Of a stretch of DNA of 47,684 bases, positions 36,245 through 45,224 are shown piece by piece (the stretch's first letter is position 1; the number at the start of each line of letters is the position of its first letter). Made by a program: the position numbers and the translations under genes. Under the pieces are notes generated by a model that was not told the DNA's origin, searched no databases, and was given only the letters and a program-made list of their open reading frames with translations. The DNA lies in the NCBI GenBank assembly GCA_020846855.1, contig JADLDD010000024.1, positions 1-47,684 on the forward strand, in the 5' to 3' direction. Source of the stretch: Acidimicrobiia bacterium (GTDB lineage: Bacteria > Actinomycetota > Acidimicrobiia > IMCC26256 > JADLDD01).

Positions 36245-37099
36245 ATGAGAGGAGGGTCCGTGGGACGGCTCGACGGCAAGGTGGCGGTGATCACCGGTGG
36301 TGCGTCCGGGATCGGGCTCGAGACGGCCCGGCGCTTCGTGGCCGAGGGCGCCCGGGTCGTGCTCGGCGACCTCGACCCGGACCGCGCCGCGGAGGCCGCG
36401 GGGGGGATCGGCGACGGCACCTCGATCGTCGCCGAGGCCGTCGACGTGCGCGAAGAAGCCGACGTCGCGCGCCTCGTGGCGCGCGCCGTCGAGGTCTTCG
36501 GCGGCCTGCACCTGGCCGTCAACAGCGCGGGGCTCGGCACCTGGTCGCCGATCCACCAGCACCCGCTCGAGGAGTGGAACCACGTCGTCGACGTGTGCCT
36601 GACGGGCGTGTTCCTGTCGGTGAAGCACGAAGCCGCGGCGATGGTCGCGGCCGGCGACGGCGGGGTGATCATCAACCTGGCGTCGATCAACGCCAAGGTG
36701 CCCTCCGACGGCATGGTCGCCTACTGCAGCGCCAAGGCGGGGGTCGAGATGCTCACCCGGGTCGCGGCCATGGAGCTCGGTCCGCACGGCGTGCGCGTCG
36801 TCGCCCTCGGTCCCGGCTTCGTGGACACGCCCCTGACCGCGTTCGCCTCGCTGGGCGGGATCCGCGACGCGTTCGTCGCCAGCGTCCCGATGGGCCGCAT
36901 CGGACGCCCCGGCGACATCGCCGACGCCGCGCTGTTCCTGGCCTCCGACGAGGCGAGCTGGATCAGCGGCGAGACGCTCTACGTCGACGGCGCGGAGTCC
37001 ACCAAGGGGTACCCGGTCATCGGCGACCACCTCGCCGCGCTGGGCGACGAGCTCGCGGCCCTGGCGGGCGAAGCCCCCGAGGGCGAGAGCGCGGGCTGA
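36245..37099 (+). CDS. SDR family oxidoreductase
   Basis: GKVAVITGGASGIGLETARRFVAEGARVVLGDLD, NSAGLG, IINLASINAKVPSDGMVAYCSAKAGVEMLTR; GTG 36260 preceded by AGGAGG is an alternative start. Confidence 0.95.
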   Translation: MRGGSVGRLDGKVAVITGGASGIGLETARRFVAEGARVVLGDLDPDRAAEAAGGIGDGTSIVAEAVDVREEADVARLVARAVEVFGGLHLAVNSAGLGTWSPIHQHPLEEWNHVVDVCLTGVFLSVKHEAAAMVAAGDGGVIINLASINAKVPSDGMVAYCSAKAGVEMLTRVAAMELGPHGVRVVALGPGFVDTPLTAFASLGGIRDAFVASVPMGRIGRPGDIADAALFLASDEASWISGETLYVDGAESTKGYPVIGDHLAALGDELAALAGEAPEGESAG

Positions 37100-37164
37100 G
37101 TCCGGGCGGCGGGCCGGGGTCGGGTGCGCGCGGCCCGGTGGGCGCGCGGATCCCGCGGTCGAGC

Positions 37165-38052
37165 TCAGCCCGTCAGGAACTCGACCACCCGCGGGTTCAC
37201 CGCGTCGGGCCGTTCGAGGTGCAGGAAGTGCCCGGCGCCCTCCACGATCCCGACCTCGAGACCGCCCGGGTGCAGCGGCGCCAGCTCGGCCTCCACGACC
37301 ATGTCGACCCCCATGCAGCCGTCGTCGGCCCCGTGCAGGTACAGCGTGGGTGCCATGACCGGGGCCAGGCCCGCCCCCTGCACCCCGGCCAGCGCCGGGT
37401 CGCCCGGAAGCGTGCCGAGCATGAAGCGGTAGTAGGCGACGGCGGCGCCGAAGCCGGCGGGCGCCGGGGCGGCGAGCGTGTCCTTCAGCGCCCGCATGAA
37501 GGTTGGGTCGGGGGTGAACCCCGGGGACCAGTCGCGCCAGAGCTTGTCGACCACCGCGAAGTCGTCGGCGGGTACGACCACGTCGGCGAGCGGCGACTGG
37601 AAGAAGAAGATGTACCAGGACCGCTGGAGCTGGTCGGGCGACGACAGGAACCGGCTCATCAGCGACGCCGGGTGGGGGACGGCCATGGTCACCAGGCGGC
37701 GGAAGCGGTCGGGCCGGTGCCCCGCGGCGGTGTAGGCGGCGATCGCGCCCCAGTCGTGGCCGACCAGGACGGCGTCACCGCCGGGTGCGAGGGCGTCGGT
37801 GAGGGCGAGGGCGTCGAGCGCGAGGGAGGCCGCCTCGTAGTTGCCGTCGGGGGCGGCTCCGCTCGGCGCGTACCCGCGCAGCCAGGGGGCCACGGCCCGG
37901 AACCCGGCCGCACCGAGGTCGCCGAGGAGGCCCTCCCAGGTGGGGGCGTGGTCGGGGAACCCGTGCAGGCACAGGGCGAGGGGGCCGTCGGGCGGGCCCG
38001 CCTCCAGGTAGGCGACCCGGATGCCGTGGGCCTCGACGAAGCGCGTCTCCAT
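37165..38052 (-). CDS. Alpha/beta fold hydrolase (epoxide hydrolase-like)
   Basis: HGIRVAYLEAGPPDGPLALCLHGFPDHAPTWEGLLGDL, AVLVGHDWGAIAAYTAAGHRPDRFRRLVTMAVPHP. Confidence 0.94.
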   Translation of the reverse strand: METRFVEAHGIRVAYLEAGPPDGPLALCLHGFPDHAPTWEGLLGDLGAAGFRAVAPWLRGYAPSGAAPDGNYEAASLALDALALTDALAPGGDAVLVGHDWGAIAAYTAAGHRPDRFRRLVTMAVPHPASLMSRFLSSPDQLQRSWYIFFFQSPLADVVVPADDFAVVDKLWRDWSPGFTPDPTFMRALKDTLAAPAPAGFGAAVAYYRFMLGTLPGDPALAGVQGAGLAPVMAPTLYLHGADDGCMGVDMVVEAELAPLHPGGLEVGIVEGAGHFLHLERPDAVNPRVVEFLTG

Positions 38053-38108
38053 GACCGGCGAGGCTACGCGCCCGCCGGCGGGCGGTTCCCACGCTCCGGG
38101 ATGGTCGG

Positions 38109-38114
38109 TATCCT
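38109..38114 (+). promoter_or_regulatory. -10-like TATCCT 7 nt upstream of ATG 38122
   Basis: TATCCT-TTGATGT-ATG. Confidence 0.55.
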
Positions 38115-38121
38115 TTGATGT

Positions 38122-39132
38122 ATGGGGGGTTCGAACGGTACGGCCGGTGCGCCTCGGCGTACGTCTCGGCCGCCATCTCCGGGTGACGTCGGCGGAGGCG
38201 CCGACCGGCTCGGCGGGCCCGGCGGCGTGAGGGTCGAGTTCTTCGGGGTCCGGGGCTCCACGCCGTGCGACGGGCCGGCGGTCAGCCGCTACGGCGGCAA
38301 CACCTCGTGCGTGGTCGTCGAGGCCCCCGGCGAGGCGCCCCTGATCCTCGACCTGGGTACGGGCTTGAGGGGCTTCGGCTGCCGCCTCGAGGCGCAGGGG
38401 CGGGCCGGCGGCTTCGAAGGCGCGGCGCTGCTGACCCACCTCCACTGGGACCACATCCAGGGCCTCCCGTTCTTCGGCCCGGTCTCGACCGGTGGCGGGG
38501 CGCTCGACGTATACGGACCCCGGTTTCACGACGCCACCCTCTCCGAGGCCTTCGCGGGCGTGATGTGCCCGCCGTACTTCCCGGTCCGCCCCGGCGAACT
38601 CGCCGGCGCCGTTCGCTTCCACGACGTGGGCTCCGACAGCTTCGCCGTCGGCGGCTACGGGATCCGGTCGGGGTGGGTTCCCCACACCGGGCCGACGCTC
38701 GGTTTCCGCATCGAGGTGGCCGGCGTGAGCGTGGTCTACGTCCCCGACCACGGGTCGGCGTTCGGCCGGGGCGGCGAGGGCACGGTCCCGCAAGCCGTGA
38801 TCGACCTCTGCGCCGGCGCCGACCTGCTCATCCACGACGCCCAGTACACGCACGAGGAGCAGGAGGCCAAGGCCCGGTTCGGGCACTGCACCGTGGAGTA
38901 CGCGGTCGAGGTGGCCCGCCGTTCCGGGGTGCGTGGCCTCGCCCTCTTCCACCACGACCCGGCGCACTCCGACGCGCTCGTCGACGCGCTGGCCGCGCTC
39001 GCCTCCGACCGGGCCGAGCACGCCGGCGGCTTCGAGGTCGTCGCCGCCCACGAGGGCCTGGTCCTCGGGGTGTCGGCCCGATCCGGCGCGGTCCCGTCGG
39101 TGCCGGCCGCCGCGGGGGCGACGAGCCGTTGA
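38122..39132 (+). CDS. MBL fold metallo-hydrolase
   Basis: VEFFGVRGSTPCDGPAVSRYGGNTSCVVVEAPGEAPLILDLGTGLRGFG, LLTHLHWDHIQGLPFFGP, LLIHDAQYTHEE; start favoured by leaderless -10. Confidence 0.94.
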   Translation: MGGSNGTAGAPRRTSRPPSPGDVGGGADRLGGPGGVRVEFFGVRGSTPCDGPAVSRYGGNTSCVVVEAPGEAPLILDLGTGLRGFGCRLEAQGRAGGFEGAALLTHLHWDHIQGLPFFGPVSTGGGALDVYGPRFHDATLSEAFAGVMCPPYFPVRPGELAGAVRFHDVGSDSFAVGGYGIRSGWVPHTGPTLGFRIEVAGVSVVYVPDHGSAFGRGGEGTVPQAVIDLCAGADLLIHDAQYTHEEQEAKARFGHCTVEYAVEVARRSGVRGLALFHHDPAHSDALVDALAALASDRAEHAGGFEVVAAHEGLVLGVSARSGAVPSVPAAAGATSR

Positions 39133-39641
39133 GCTCAGGCCTCCCGATCACCGGCGCCGAACTGCTCCAGCCCGACGGAGCGGCCTTCCGCGAGGTGCTG
39201 GGCCGGTTCGCCACCGGGGTGACCATCGTGACGGCCGTCGCCGGCGACGAACCCGTGGGGATGGCCGTCAACTCGTTCACGTCGGTCTCGCTCGACCCGC
39301 CCCTGGTCCTGTTCTGCGCGGCGCGCACCTCCACCACCTGGCCGCGCATCCGCTCGGCCCGACGCTTCGCCGTCAACATCCTCGGCGACCACCAGGAGGA
39401 CGTGTCGCGCCTGTTCGCCACCAAGGGTGCTGACCGGTTCGGCTCGGTGGCCTGGCACGTGGGGGTGAGCGGCGCGCCCTTGCTCGACGACGTCCTGGCC
39501 TTCGTCGACTGCACGATCGAGGCCGAGCACGACGCCGGCGACCACGTGATCGTGGTGGGGCGGGTCCTCGACCTGGGCATCGGTGCGGAGTGCGGCCCGC
39601 TCCTGTTCCACGGCGGCGGCTACGGCCGCCTCCTGGGCTGA
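39129..39641 (+). CDS. Flavin reductase family protein
   Basis: FREVLGRFATGVTIVTAVAGDEPVGMAVNSFTSVSLDPPLVLFCAARTSTTWPRIRSARRFAVNILGDHQEDVSRLFA; TTG start overlapping upstream stop (TTGA). Confidence 0.94.
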   Translation: MSSGLPITGAELLQPDGAAFREVLGRFATGVTIVTAVAGDEPVGMAVNSFTSVSLDPPLVLFCAARTSTTWPRIRSARRFAVNILGDHQEDVSRLFATKGADRFGSVAWHVGVSGAPLLDDVLAFVDCTIEAEHDAGDHVIVVGRVLDLGIGAECGPLLFHGGGYGRLLG

Positions 39642-39698
39642 CGCGGCGCCGGTCGACGGTCGCGGGCCGGCGGGATCCGAGGGGCGCAAGGCGACGGC

Positions 39699-40178
39699 GT
39701 GGCGGCGGGCTTCGACTTCACGGCCGGGTCCGAGGCGGCGCGGGTGGCGATCGGCTGCGTCCTCGTCGCGTCGGGAGTGCTGAAGCTGGGCCGTACCGAT
39801 CCCGCCGACGTCGCGGCGCTCGGCGTGCCGGCGCCGGCGGCGACGGTGGCGGCCGCGGCGCTGCCCGTGGTCGAGGTGGTGCTCGCCGGCTGCGTGCTCC
39901 TGGTCGGCGGGCCGTGGCCGGCCGCGCTGGCGGCGGTGCTGTTCGCGCTCTTCACGGCGGTGGTCCTGCGGGCGGCGGTGCGGGGCGCGGCGGTCCCGTG
40001 CCGGTGCTTCGGGTCGCTGTCGTCGAGGCCGGTCTCGTGGCTCACCGTCGTCCGGAACGTGTTCTTCCTCGCCCTGGCCGTGGTCGCGCTGGTGGGGGGC
40101 GGAACCGGGGCCCCGCCGTCGTGGCCCGTGCTGGGCGTTCTCCGGGGCGTGTCGCTCGCCTTGATCCTGGCCGCCTGA
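39699..40178 (+). CDS. MauE/DoxX-like redox-associated membrane protein
   Basis: Four predicted TM segments; VASGVLKL, VPCRCFGSLSSRPVSWLTVVRNVFFLALA. Confidence 0.82.
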   Translation: MAAGFDFTAGSEAARVAIGCVLVASGVLKLGRTDPADVAALGVPAPAATVAAAALPVVEVVLAGCVLLVGGPWPAALAAVLFALFTAVVLRAAVRGAAVPCRCFGSLSSRPVSWLTVVRNVFFLALAVVALVGGGTGAPPSWPVLGVLRGVSLALILAA

Positions 40179-40197
40179 GGCGGTCAGGCTCTGCGCC

Positions 40198-40743
40198 ATG
40201 GCCGAGCTCGAGCGTTCTTCCGTGATCGACGGCGTAGTGGTGGTCACCCCCCGCGTCTTCGCCGACGACCGGGGGATGTTCGTCGAGACCTTCCGCCAGG
40301 AGTGGGTTCCCGGCGCCCCGCCGATGGTCCAGGCCAACCGGGCCGACCGCCAGCAGGGGTGCCTCGTGGGGCTGCACTTCCACCGTCACCAGGCCGACTA
40401 CTGGTACGTGCCCTTCGGCCGGGCGCTGGTGGCCCTGCACGACCTGCGGGAGGGCGGTCCCACCGACGGCGCGTCGGTGACCCTCGAGATCGGTCCTCAC
40501 GACCATCGCGGCGTGTACATCCCGCCCGGGGTGGCGCACGGCTTCTACGCGTTGACCGACCTGACCATCACGTACCTCGTCGACAACTACTACGACCCCG
40601 ACGACGAGCTCGGCGTGGCGTGGGACGACCCGGCGCTCGGGATCGACTGGCCCGACCGGTCACCGATCCTGTCGGAGCGCGACCGCACCAACCCGCTGCG
40701 GGCCGACATCCCGGCCGAGCTCCGTCCCCGCCACCACGGCTGA
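40198..40743 (+). CDS. dTDP-4-dehydrorhamnose 3,5-epimerase family protein
   Basis: IDGVVVVTPRVFADDRGMFVETFRQEWVPGAPPMVQANRADRQQGCLVGLHFHRHQADYWYVPFGRALVALHDLREG, YIPPGVAHGFYAL. Confidence 0.92.
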   Translation: MAELERSSVIDGVVVVTPRVFADDRGMFVETFRQEWVPGAPPMVQANRADRQQGCLVGLHFHRHQADYWYVPFGRALVALHDLREGGPTDGASVTLEIGPHDHRGVYIPPGVAHGFYALTDLTITYLVDNYYDPDDELGVAWDDPALGIDWPDRSPILSERDRTNPLRADIPAELRPRHHG

Positions 40744-40813
40744 CGGGCTCGGGAGCCCCGGCGCGCGCTCGTACCCGCCGTGCGCCGTACCCCCGGCCGG
40801 CCGAACCGGCCGT

Positions 40814-41284
40814 TCACCCGCCGCCGCGCGGGTGCTCGACCCGGCGCCGGACCCGTACCGCGAGGTTGATGCCCGTGGTGGCCTGAAGGGCGCAGTGCGC
40901 CGCCACCACGAGGGCGAGCAGCCAGGCGAGGAACGCCAGGTCGAGGAGCCCGATCCCGGTGGCCAGGACCAGGACCACGGCCAGCGCCCCGTAGGCGAAG
41001 CGTGTGGGTCCGGGGTCCTCGAGCGTGGTGGGCGGTCCGGTGCGGGCGGCCACGACCGTACTCCAGAGGCGCTGGAAGGGCGCGACCCGGGGTTCGACCG
41101 CCCCGAGGGCCAGCACCACGGCCCAGGCCGGGATCACGTACCAGAAGTGGAAGACGAAGCCCCCGAACAGCACCACCGCCGCCACCGCTTCGTCGAAGCG
41201 CAGCATCCGGGCGTCGACGGGTGGAGGCGTCGGCGACGACGGGGGAGGGGACGCGGGGGGAGGCTGCGCGGGGGGACCGGCCAC
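40814..41284 (-). CDS. Membrane protein, DUF4395-like
   Basis: MLRFDEAVAAVVLFGGFVFHFWYVIPAWAVVLALGAVEPRVAPFQRLW...PGPTRFAYGALAVVLVLATGIGLLDLAFLAWLLALVVAAHCALQATTGINLAV; GTG preceded by TACTCT-N7. Confidence 0.6.
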   Translation of the reverse strand: MAGPPAQPPPASPPPSSPTPPPVDARMLRFDEAVAAVVLFGGFVFHFWYVIPAWAVVLALGAVEPRVAPFQRLWSTVVAARTGPPTTLEDPGPTRFAYGALAVVLVLATGIGLLDLAFLAWLLALVVAAHCALQATTGINLAVRVRRRVEHPRGGG

Positions 41285-41412
41285 GGCGCCGAGAGTACCG
41301 GCGGGTACCCTGGGGCCGCGGCAAGAGCAGCGGCGTCCACGCCCGGACCCCGGCCCCGGGGTGGGCGGGCCGGAGCGCCCCGGCGCCTTGCACGCGGCGA
41401 CGCGGGGGACAC

Positions 41413-43269
41413 GTGACCAACGACCCGACGGTCAACGACAAGGAGTCGCGGCGCGCCGGCTGGCGGCTCATGTGGAGCGCGACCCGCCCCGAGACCGGGT
41501 GGCTCGTCACCGGTGTGGTCGCGGGCCTGGTGTGGACCGGGGCCAAGCTCGTCGTCCCCCTCCTCGCGGCCCGGGCCGTCGACGACGGGATCCGGCGGGG
41601 TGAGAGCGGGACGGTCGTGCGCCTGGTGGTGGCCATGCTGGTCGTAGGGCTCGTCCAGGCCGTGGGCACGGGCCTGCGCCGCTACGCGGCCTTCCACATC
41701 GCCCTGCGGGCCGAGACCGACCTCCGCCAGCGGCTCTTCACCCGGCTCCAGAGCCTCCACTTCTCGTTCCACGACCAGTCGCAGACGGGCCAGCTCATGG
41801 CCCGGGCCAACACCGACATCCAGCAGATCAACACGGCGCTGGTGCTGATCCCGCTCACGGTGGCGAGCTTCATCACGCTGGCCGGTGTGGCGGTGATCAT
41901 GGTCCTGAAGAGCCCGTTGCTCGCGCTCCTGGCCCTCGGCACCCTGCCCTTCCTGAGCCTCGCCGCGACCCGCTTCAGCCGGAGGCTGGCGCCCGTGAAC
42001 CTGGCCCTCCAGGAGGAGCTGGCCGACGTGTCGGAGGTCGCCGAGGAGACCGTCGCGGGCGTCCGGGTGGTGAAGGGCTTCGGGGCCGAGGCCCGCCAGG
42101 TGCGGCGCCTGACAGCCGAGGCCGACGCCGTCCTCGACCGGGCCCTCGACGCGGCGCGGCTGCGGGCCCGCTTCCTCCCCCTTGTCGACTTCCTTCCCAC
42201 GCTGGCGATGGTCGCGATCCTCTGGTACGGCGGGCACCTGGTGCTCGACGGGCGCCTGGAGGTCGGCGACATCCTCGCCTTCAACCTCTACGTGCTCATG
42301 CTGATCTGGCCCCTGCGGATGGCCGGGATGCTGGTCGCGCAGGCGTCGCGGGCGTCGGCGTCGGGCGGCCGGATCCACGAGGTCCTCGCCACCGAGCCCC
42401 GCATCGCCGATCGCGCCGGCGCGGCGGCGCTGCCGCCCGGCCGGGGGACGCTGGCCTTCGAGGGCGTCCGGTTCGGCTACGGCCCCGGCCCGGCCGTGCT
42501 CAACGGTCTCGACCTGCGGATCCGCGGCGGGGAGGCGGTCGCCCTGGTCGGGGCGACGGGCTGCGGCAAGACCACCGTCGCCCGGCTCGTCCCCCGCTTC
42601 TACGACGTCGAGGGCGGGCGGGTGACGCTCGACGGCGTCGACGTGCGCGACCTGCGCCTCTCGGAGCTGCGCCGGGCGGTCGGGATCGTCTTCGAGGACA
42701 CGTTCCTGTTCTCGGGGACCGTGCGCGAGAACATCGCCTTCGCCGACCCCGACGCACCGGTAGACGACGTGCGCCGGGCCGCGCGCCTCGCCGGCGCGGC
42801 CGAGTTCGTGGAGGCTCTCCCCGACGGCTACGGCACGATGATCGGCGAGCACGGCTACTCGTTCTCGGGCGGTCAGCGCCAGCGCATCGCGATCGCGCGT
42901 GCGGTGCTCGCCGACCCGCGGGTCCTGATCCTCGACGACGCGACGTCGGCCGTCGACCCCACCAAGGAGCACGAGATCCGCTCCGCGCTCCGTGAGGTGA
43001 TGGCCGGGCGGACCACGCTGATCATCGCCCACCGTCCCGCGACCGTGGCCCTGGCCGACCGGGTGGTCCTCATCGACGGGGGCCGGGTGGCCGCCGAGGG
43101 CACGCACGAGGAGCTCCTCGTGACCTCGCCCCGCTACCGCGCCGTGCTGGCCGCGGCGGAGCTCGAGGCTTTGCTGCGCACCGCCGGCGACGACGCCGGC
43201 GAGGTGGACGGCGGCGAGGACGCCGGCGGTGTCACGGCCGCCCGCAGCGGCGAAGGGGGCCCGGGTTGA
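41413..43269 (+). CDS. ABC exporter half-transporter (permease-ATPase), degenerate-site subunit
   Basis: [14 protein letters not shown] (Walker A), [29 protein letters not shown] (Asp in place of catalytic Glu). Confidence 0.95.
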   Translation: MTNDPTVNDKESRRAGWRLMWSATRPETGWLVTGVVAGLVWTGAKLVVPLLAARAVDDGIRRGESGTVVRLVVAMLVVGLVQAVGTGLRRYAAFHIALRAETDLRQRLFTRLQSLHFSFHDQSQTGQLMARANTDIQQINTALVLIPLTVASFITLAGVAVIMVLKSPLLALLALGTLPFLSLAATRFSRRLAPVNLALQEELADVSEVAEETVAGVRVVKGFGAEARQVRRLTAEADAVLDRALDAARLRARFLPLVDFLPTLAMVAILWYGGHLVLDGRLEVGDILAFNLYVLMLIWPLRMAGMLVAQASRASASGGRIHEVLATEPRIADRAGAAALPPGRGTLAFEGVRFGYGPGPAVLNGLDLRIRGGEAVALVGATGCGKTTVARLVPRFYDVEGGRVTLDGVDVRDLRLSELRRAVGIVFEDTFLFSGTVRENIAFADPDAPVDDVRRAARLAGAAEFVEALPDGYGTMIGEHGYSFSGGQRQRIAIARAVLADPRVLILDDATSAVDPTKEHEIRSALREVMAGRTTLIIAHRPATVALADRVVLIDGGRVAAEGTHEELLVTSPRYRAVLAAAELEALLRTAGDDAGEVDGGEDAGGVTAARSGEGGPG

Positions 43270-45101
43270 CCCCCGCCGCCGCCGACGAGCGCCTCAGCCG
43301 GGCCGACGCCTCCCCCGTGGTGCGGCGCCTGGCGTCGATGCTGCGCGACCGGCGGGGCGAGCTGGCCCTGGCCACGGCCGTCGTGGTGGGCCAGACGCTG
43401 TGCCTGCTCGCCGGCCCGTGGCTGGTGAAGCGGGGCGTCGACGCCGGCCTGATCGGCGACGACCCCCGGGCGCTGAACGTCGCCGCCGTCCTCTACCTCG
43501 TGTCCGCGGTCCTCGGCCTGCTGTTCGGCCGCTGGGCCATCTGGCTGGTCAACCGCGTGGGGGAGAGGTTCCTGCGCGACCTGCGGGTGCGGGCGTTCCG
43601 GCACGTCCTCGACCTCGGCATGGACTTCTACGAGCGCGAGCCGACCGGCCGCCTGGTGTCGCGCCTCACCTCCGACGTCGACATCATGGAGCAGCTCGTC
43701 TCCCAGGGTCTCGTGATGTTCGTCCAGAACGCCCTGCTCCTCGTCGGCGCGGTGGTGGCGGTGTTCGCCATGAGCTGGCCGCTGGCCCTGTGCACCCTCG
43801 TGATCGTGCCGCCGGTGGTGTGGGTGACCCGCTGGTTCCAGCGGGCGTCGGGTCGGGCCTACGTGGCCGTGCGGGAGCGCATCGGCGAGACCCTGACCAC
43901 CCTCCAGGAGGGCCTGGAGGGGGTCCGGGTGGTGCAGGCCTTCAACCGCCAGGGTGGCTTCATCTCCAAGTTCCGCCGCACGAACGAGGCCCAGTACGAG
44001 GCCAACCTGGAGGCGGTCCGGATCTCGGTCCGCTACTTCCCGGTCATCGAGCTGGCCGGCGTGGTCGGGATCGCCGTGATCGTGGGCATGGGGGCGTACT
44101 TCGTGGACCGGGGCACGATCACGGTCGGGGTGGTGCTCGCGTTCGTCCTGTACCTCAACAACCTCTTCGAGCCGATCCAGCAGCTCGGCCAGCTCTACAA
44201 CACGGTGCAGCAGTCCGGCGCCGGCCTCCACAAGATCCTGGTGCTGCTCGACACCCCCTGCTCGGTTCCGGAGCGTCCCGACGGCGTGGAGCTTCCCCGC
44301 CGGGGCGACCTCGAGGTGAGCGGCGTGTCGTTCGGCTACGGCGACGGGGTCACGCCCGACACCGACGGCGTGGTCCACCCCGCCGGCCCCGACGTGCTCA
44401 GCGGCGTCGACCTCACCGTCGCCGCCGGGGAGCGCCTGGCCCTGGTCGGACCGACGGGCGCGGGGAAGTCGACGCTGGCCAAGCTCCTGGTGCGCTTCTA
44501 CGACCCCCGGCGGGGCCGGGTGAGCTTCGGGGGCGTCGACCTGCGTGACGCCCGCACGTCGAGCCTGCGCGACCGCATCGTGGTCGTGCCCCAGGAGGGC
44601 TTCCTCTTCGCCGGGACCATCCGCGACAACATCGCTCTCGGCCGGCCCGACGCCGACGCCGCCGCGGTGGAGGCCGCCGTCGACCGGCTGGGCCTGGCCG
44701 GCCTGTTCGAGGGCTTCCCCGCCGGTCTCGACACCGAGGTGCGCGAGCGCGGCTCGCGCCTCTCGGCGGGCGAGAAGCAGCTCGTGTCGCTGGCGCGCGC
44801 CGCGCTGGCCGATCCGGCCGTGCTCGTGCTCGACGAGGCGACCTCGAACCTCGACCCCGGGACCGAGCAGCGGCTCGAGGAGGCGCTCGACCACCTGACC
44901 GAGGGTCGGACCGTGGTGGTGGTGGCCCACCGCCTCACCACGGCCGCCCGCTGCGACCGCATCGCGGTCGTCGACGGAGGCCGTCTCGCGGAGTTGGGCT
45001 CACACGCCGATCTGGTGGCCCGGGGCGGTCACTACGCGCGTCTCTGGCGGGCGTGGGACTCGACGGCGCCCACCGGAGGCACGGCCGCGGACCTCCCCTG
45101 A
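43266..45101 (+). CDS. ABC exporter half-transporter (permease-ATPase), partner subunit
   Basis: GPTGAGKSTLAKLLVRFYDP, SRLSAGEKQLVSLARAALADPAVLVLDEATSNLD; TTG start overlapping upstream TGA. Confidence 0.95.
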   Translation: MTPAAADERLSRADASPVVRRLASMLRDRRGELALATAVVVGQTLCLLAGPWLVKRGVDAGLIGDDPRALNVAAVLYLVSAVLGLLFGRWAIWLVNRVGERFLRDLRVRAFRHVLDLGMDFYEREPTGRLVSRLTSDVDIMEQLVSQGLVMFVQNALLLVGAVVAVFAMSWPLALCTLVIVPPVVWVTRWFQRASGRAYVAVRERIGETLTTLQEGLEGVRVVQAFNRQGGFISKFRRTNEAQYEANLEAVRISVRYFPVIELAGVVGIAVIVGMGAYFVDRGTITVGVVLAFVLYLNNLFEPIQQLGQLYNTVQQSGAGLHKILVLLDTPCSVPERPDGVELPRRGDLEVSGVSFGYGDGVTPDTDGVVHPAGPDVLSGVDLTVAAGERLALVGPTGAGKSTLAKLLVRFYDPRRGRVSFGGVDLRDARTSSLRDRIVVVPQEGFLFAGTIRDNIALGRPDADAAAVEAAVDRLGLAGLFEGFPAGLDTEVRERGSRLSAGEKQLVSLARAALADPAVLVLDEATSNLDPGTEQRLEEALDHLTEGRTVVVVAHRLTTAARCDRIAVVDGGRLAELGSHADLVARGGHYARLWRAWDSTAPTGGTAADLP

Positions 45102-45110
45102 GGACAAAGC

Positions 45111-45145
45111 GAGCCGCCCGCGCCCCGGGACGGCGCGGGCGGCTC
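45111..45145. terminator. Bidirectional terminator-like hairpin between convergent genes
   Basis: GAGCCGCCCGCGCC-ccgggac-GGCGCGGGCGGCTC, perfect 14-bp stem. Confidence 0.75.
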
Positions 45146-45224
45146 GTGATCCACCGACGGAGGCCGGAGGATCGATCGTGGGCCGGGTCCGCCCATCCCG
45201 ACCGCCGGTCTCTTGGCGGTCCTG

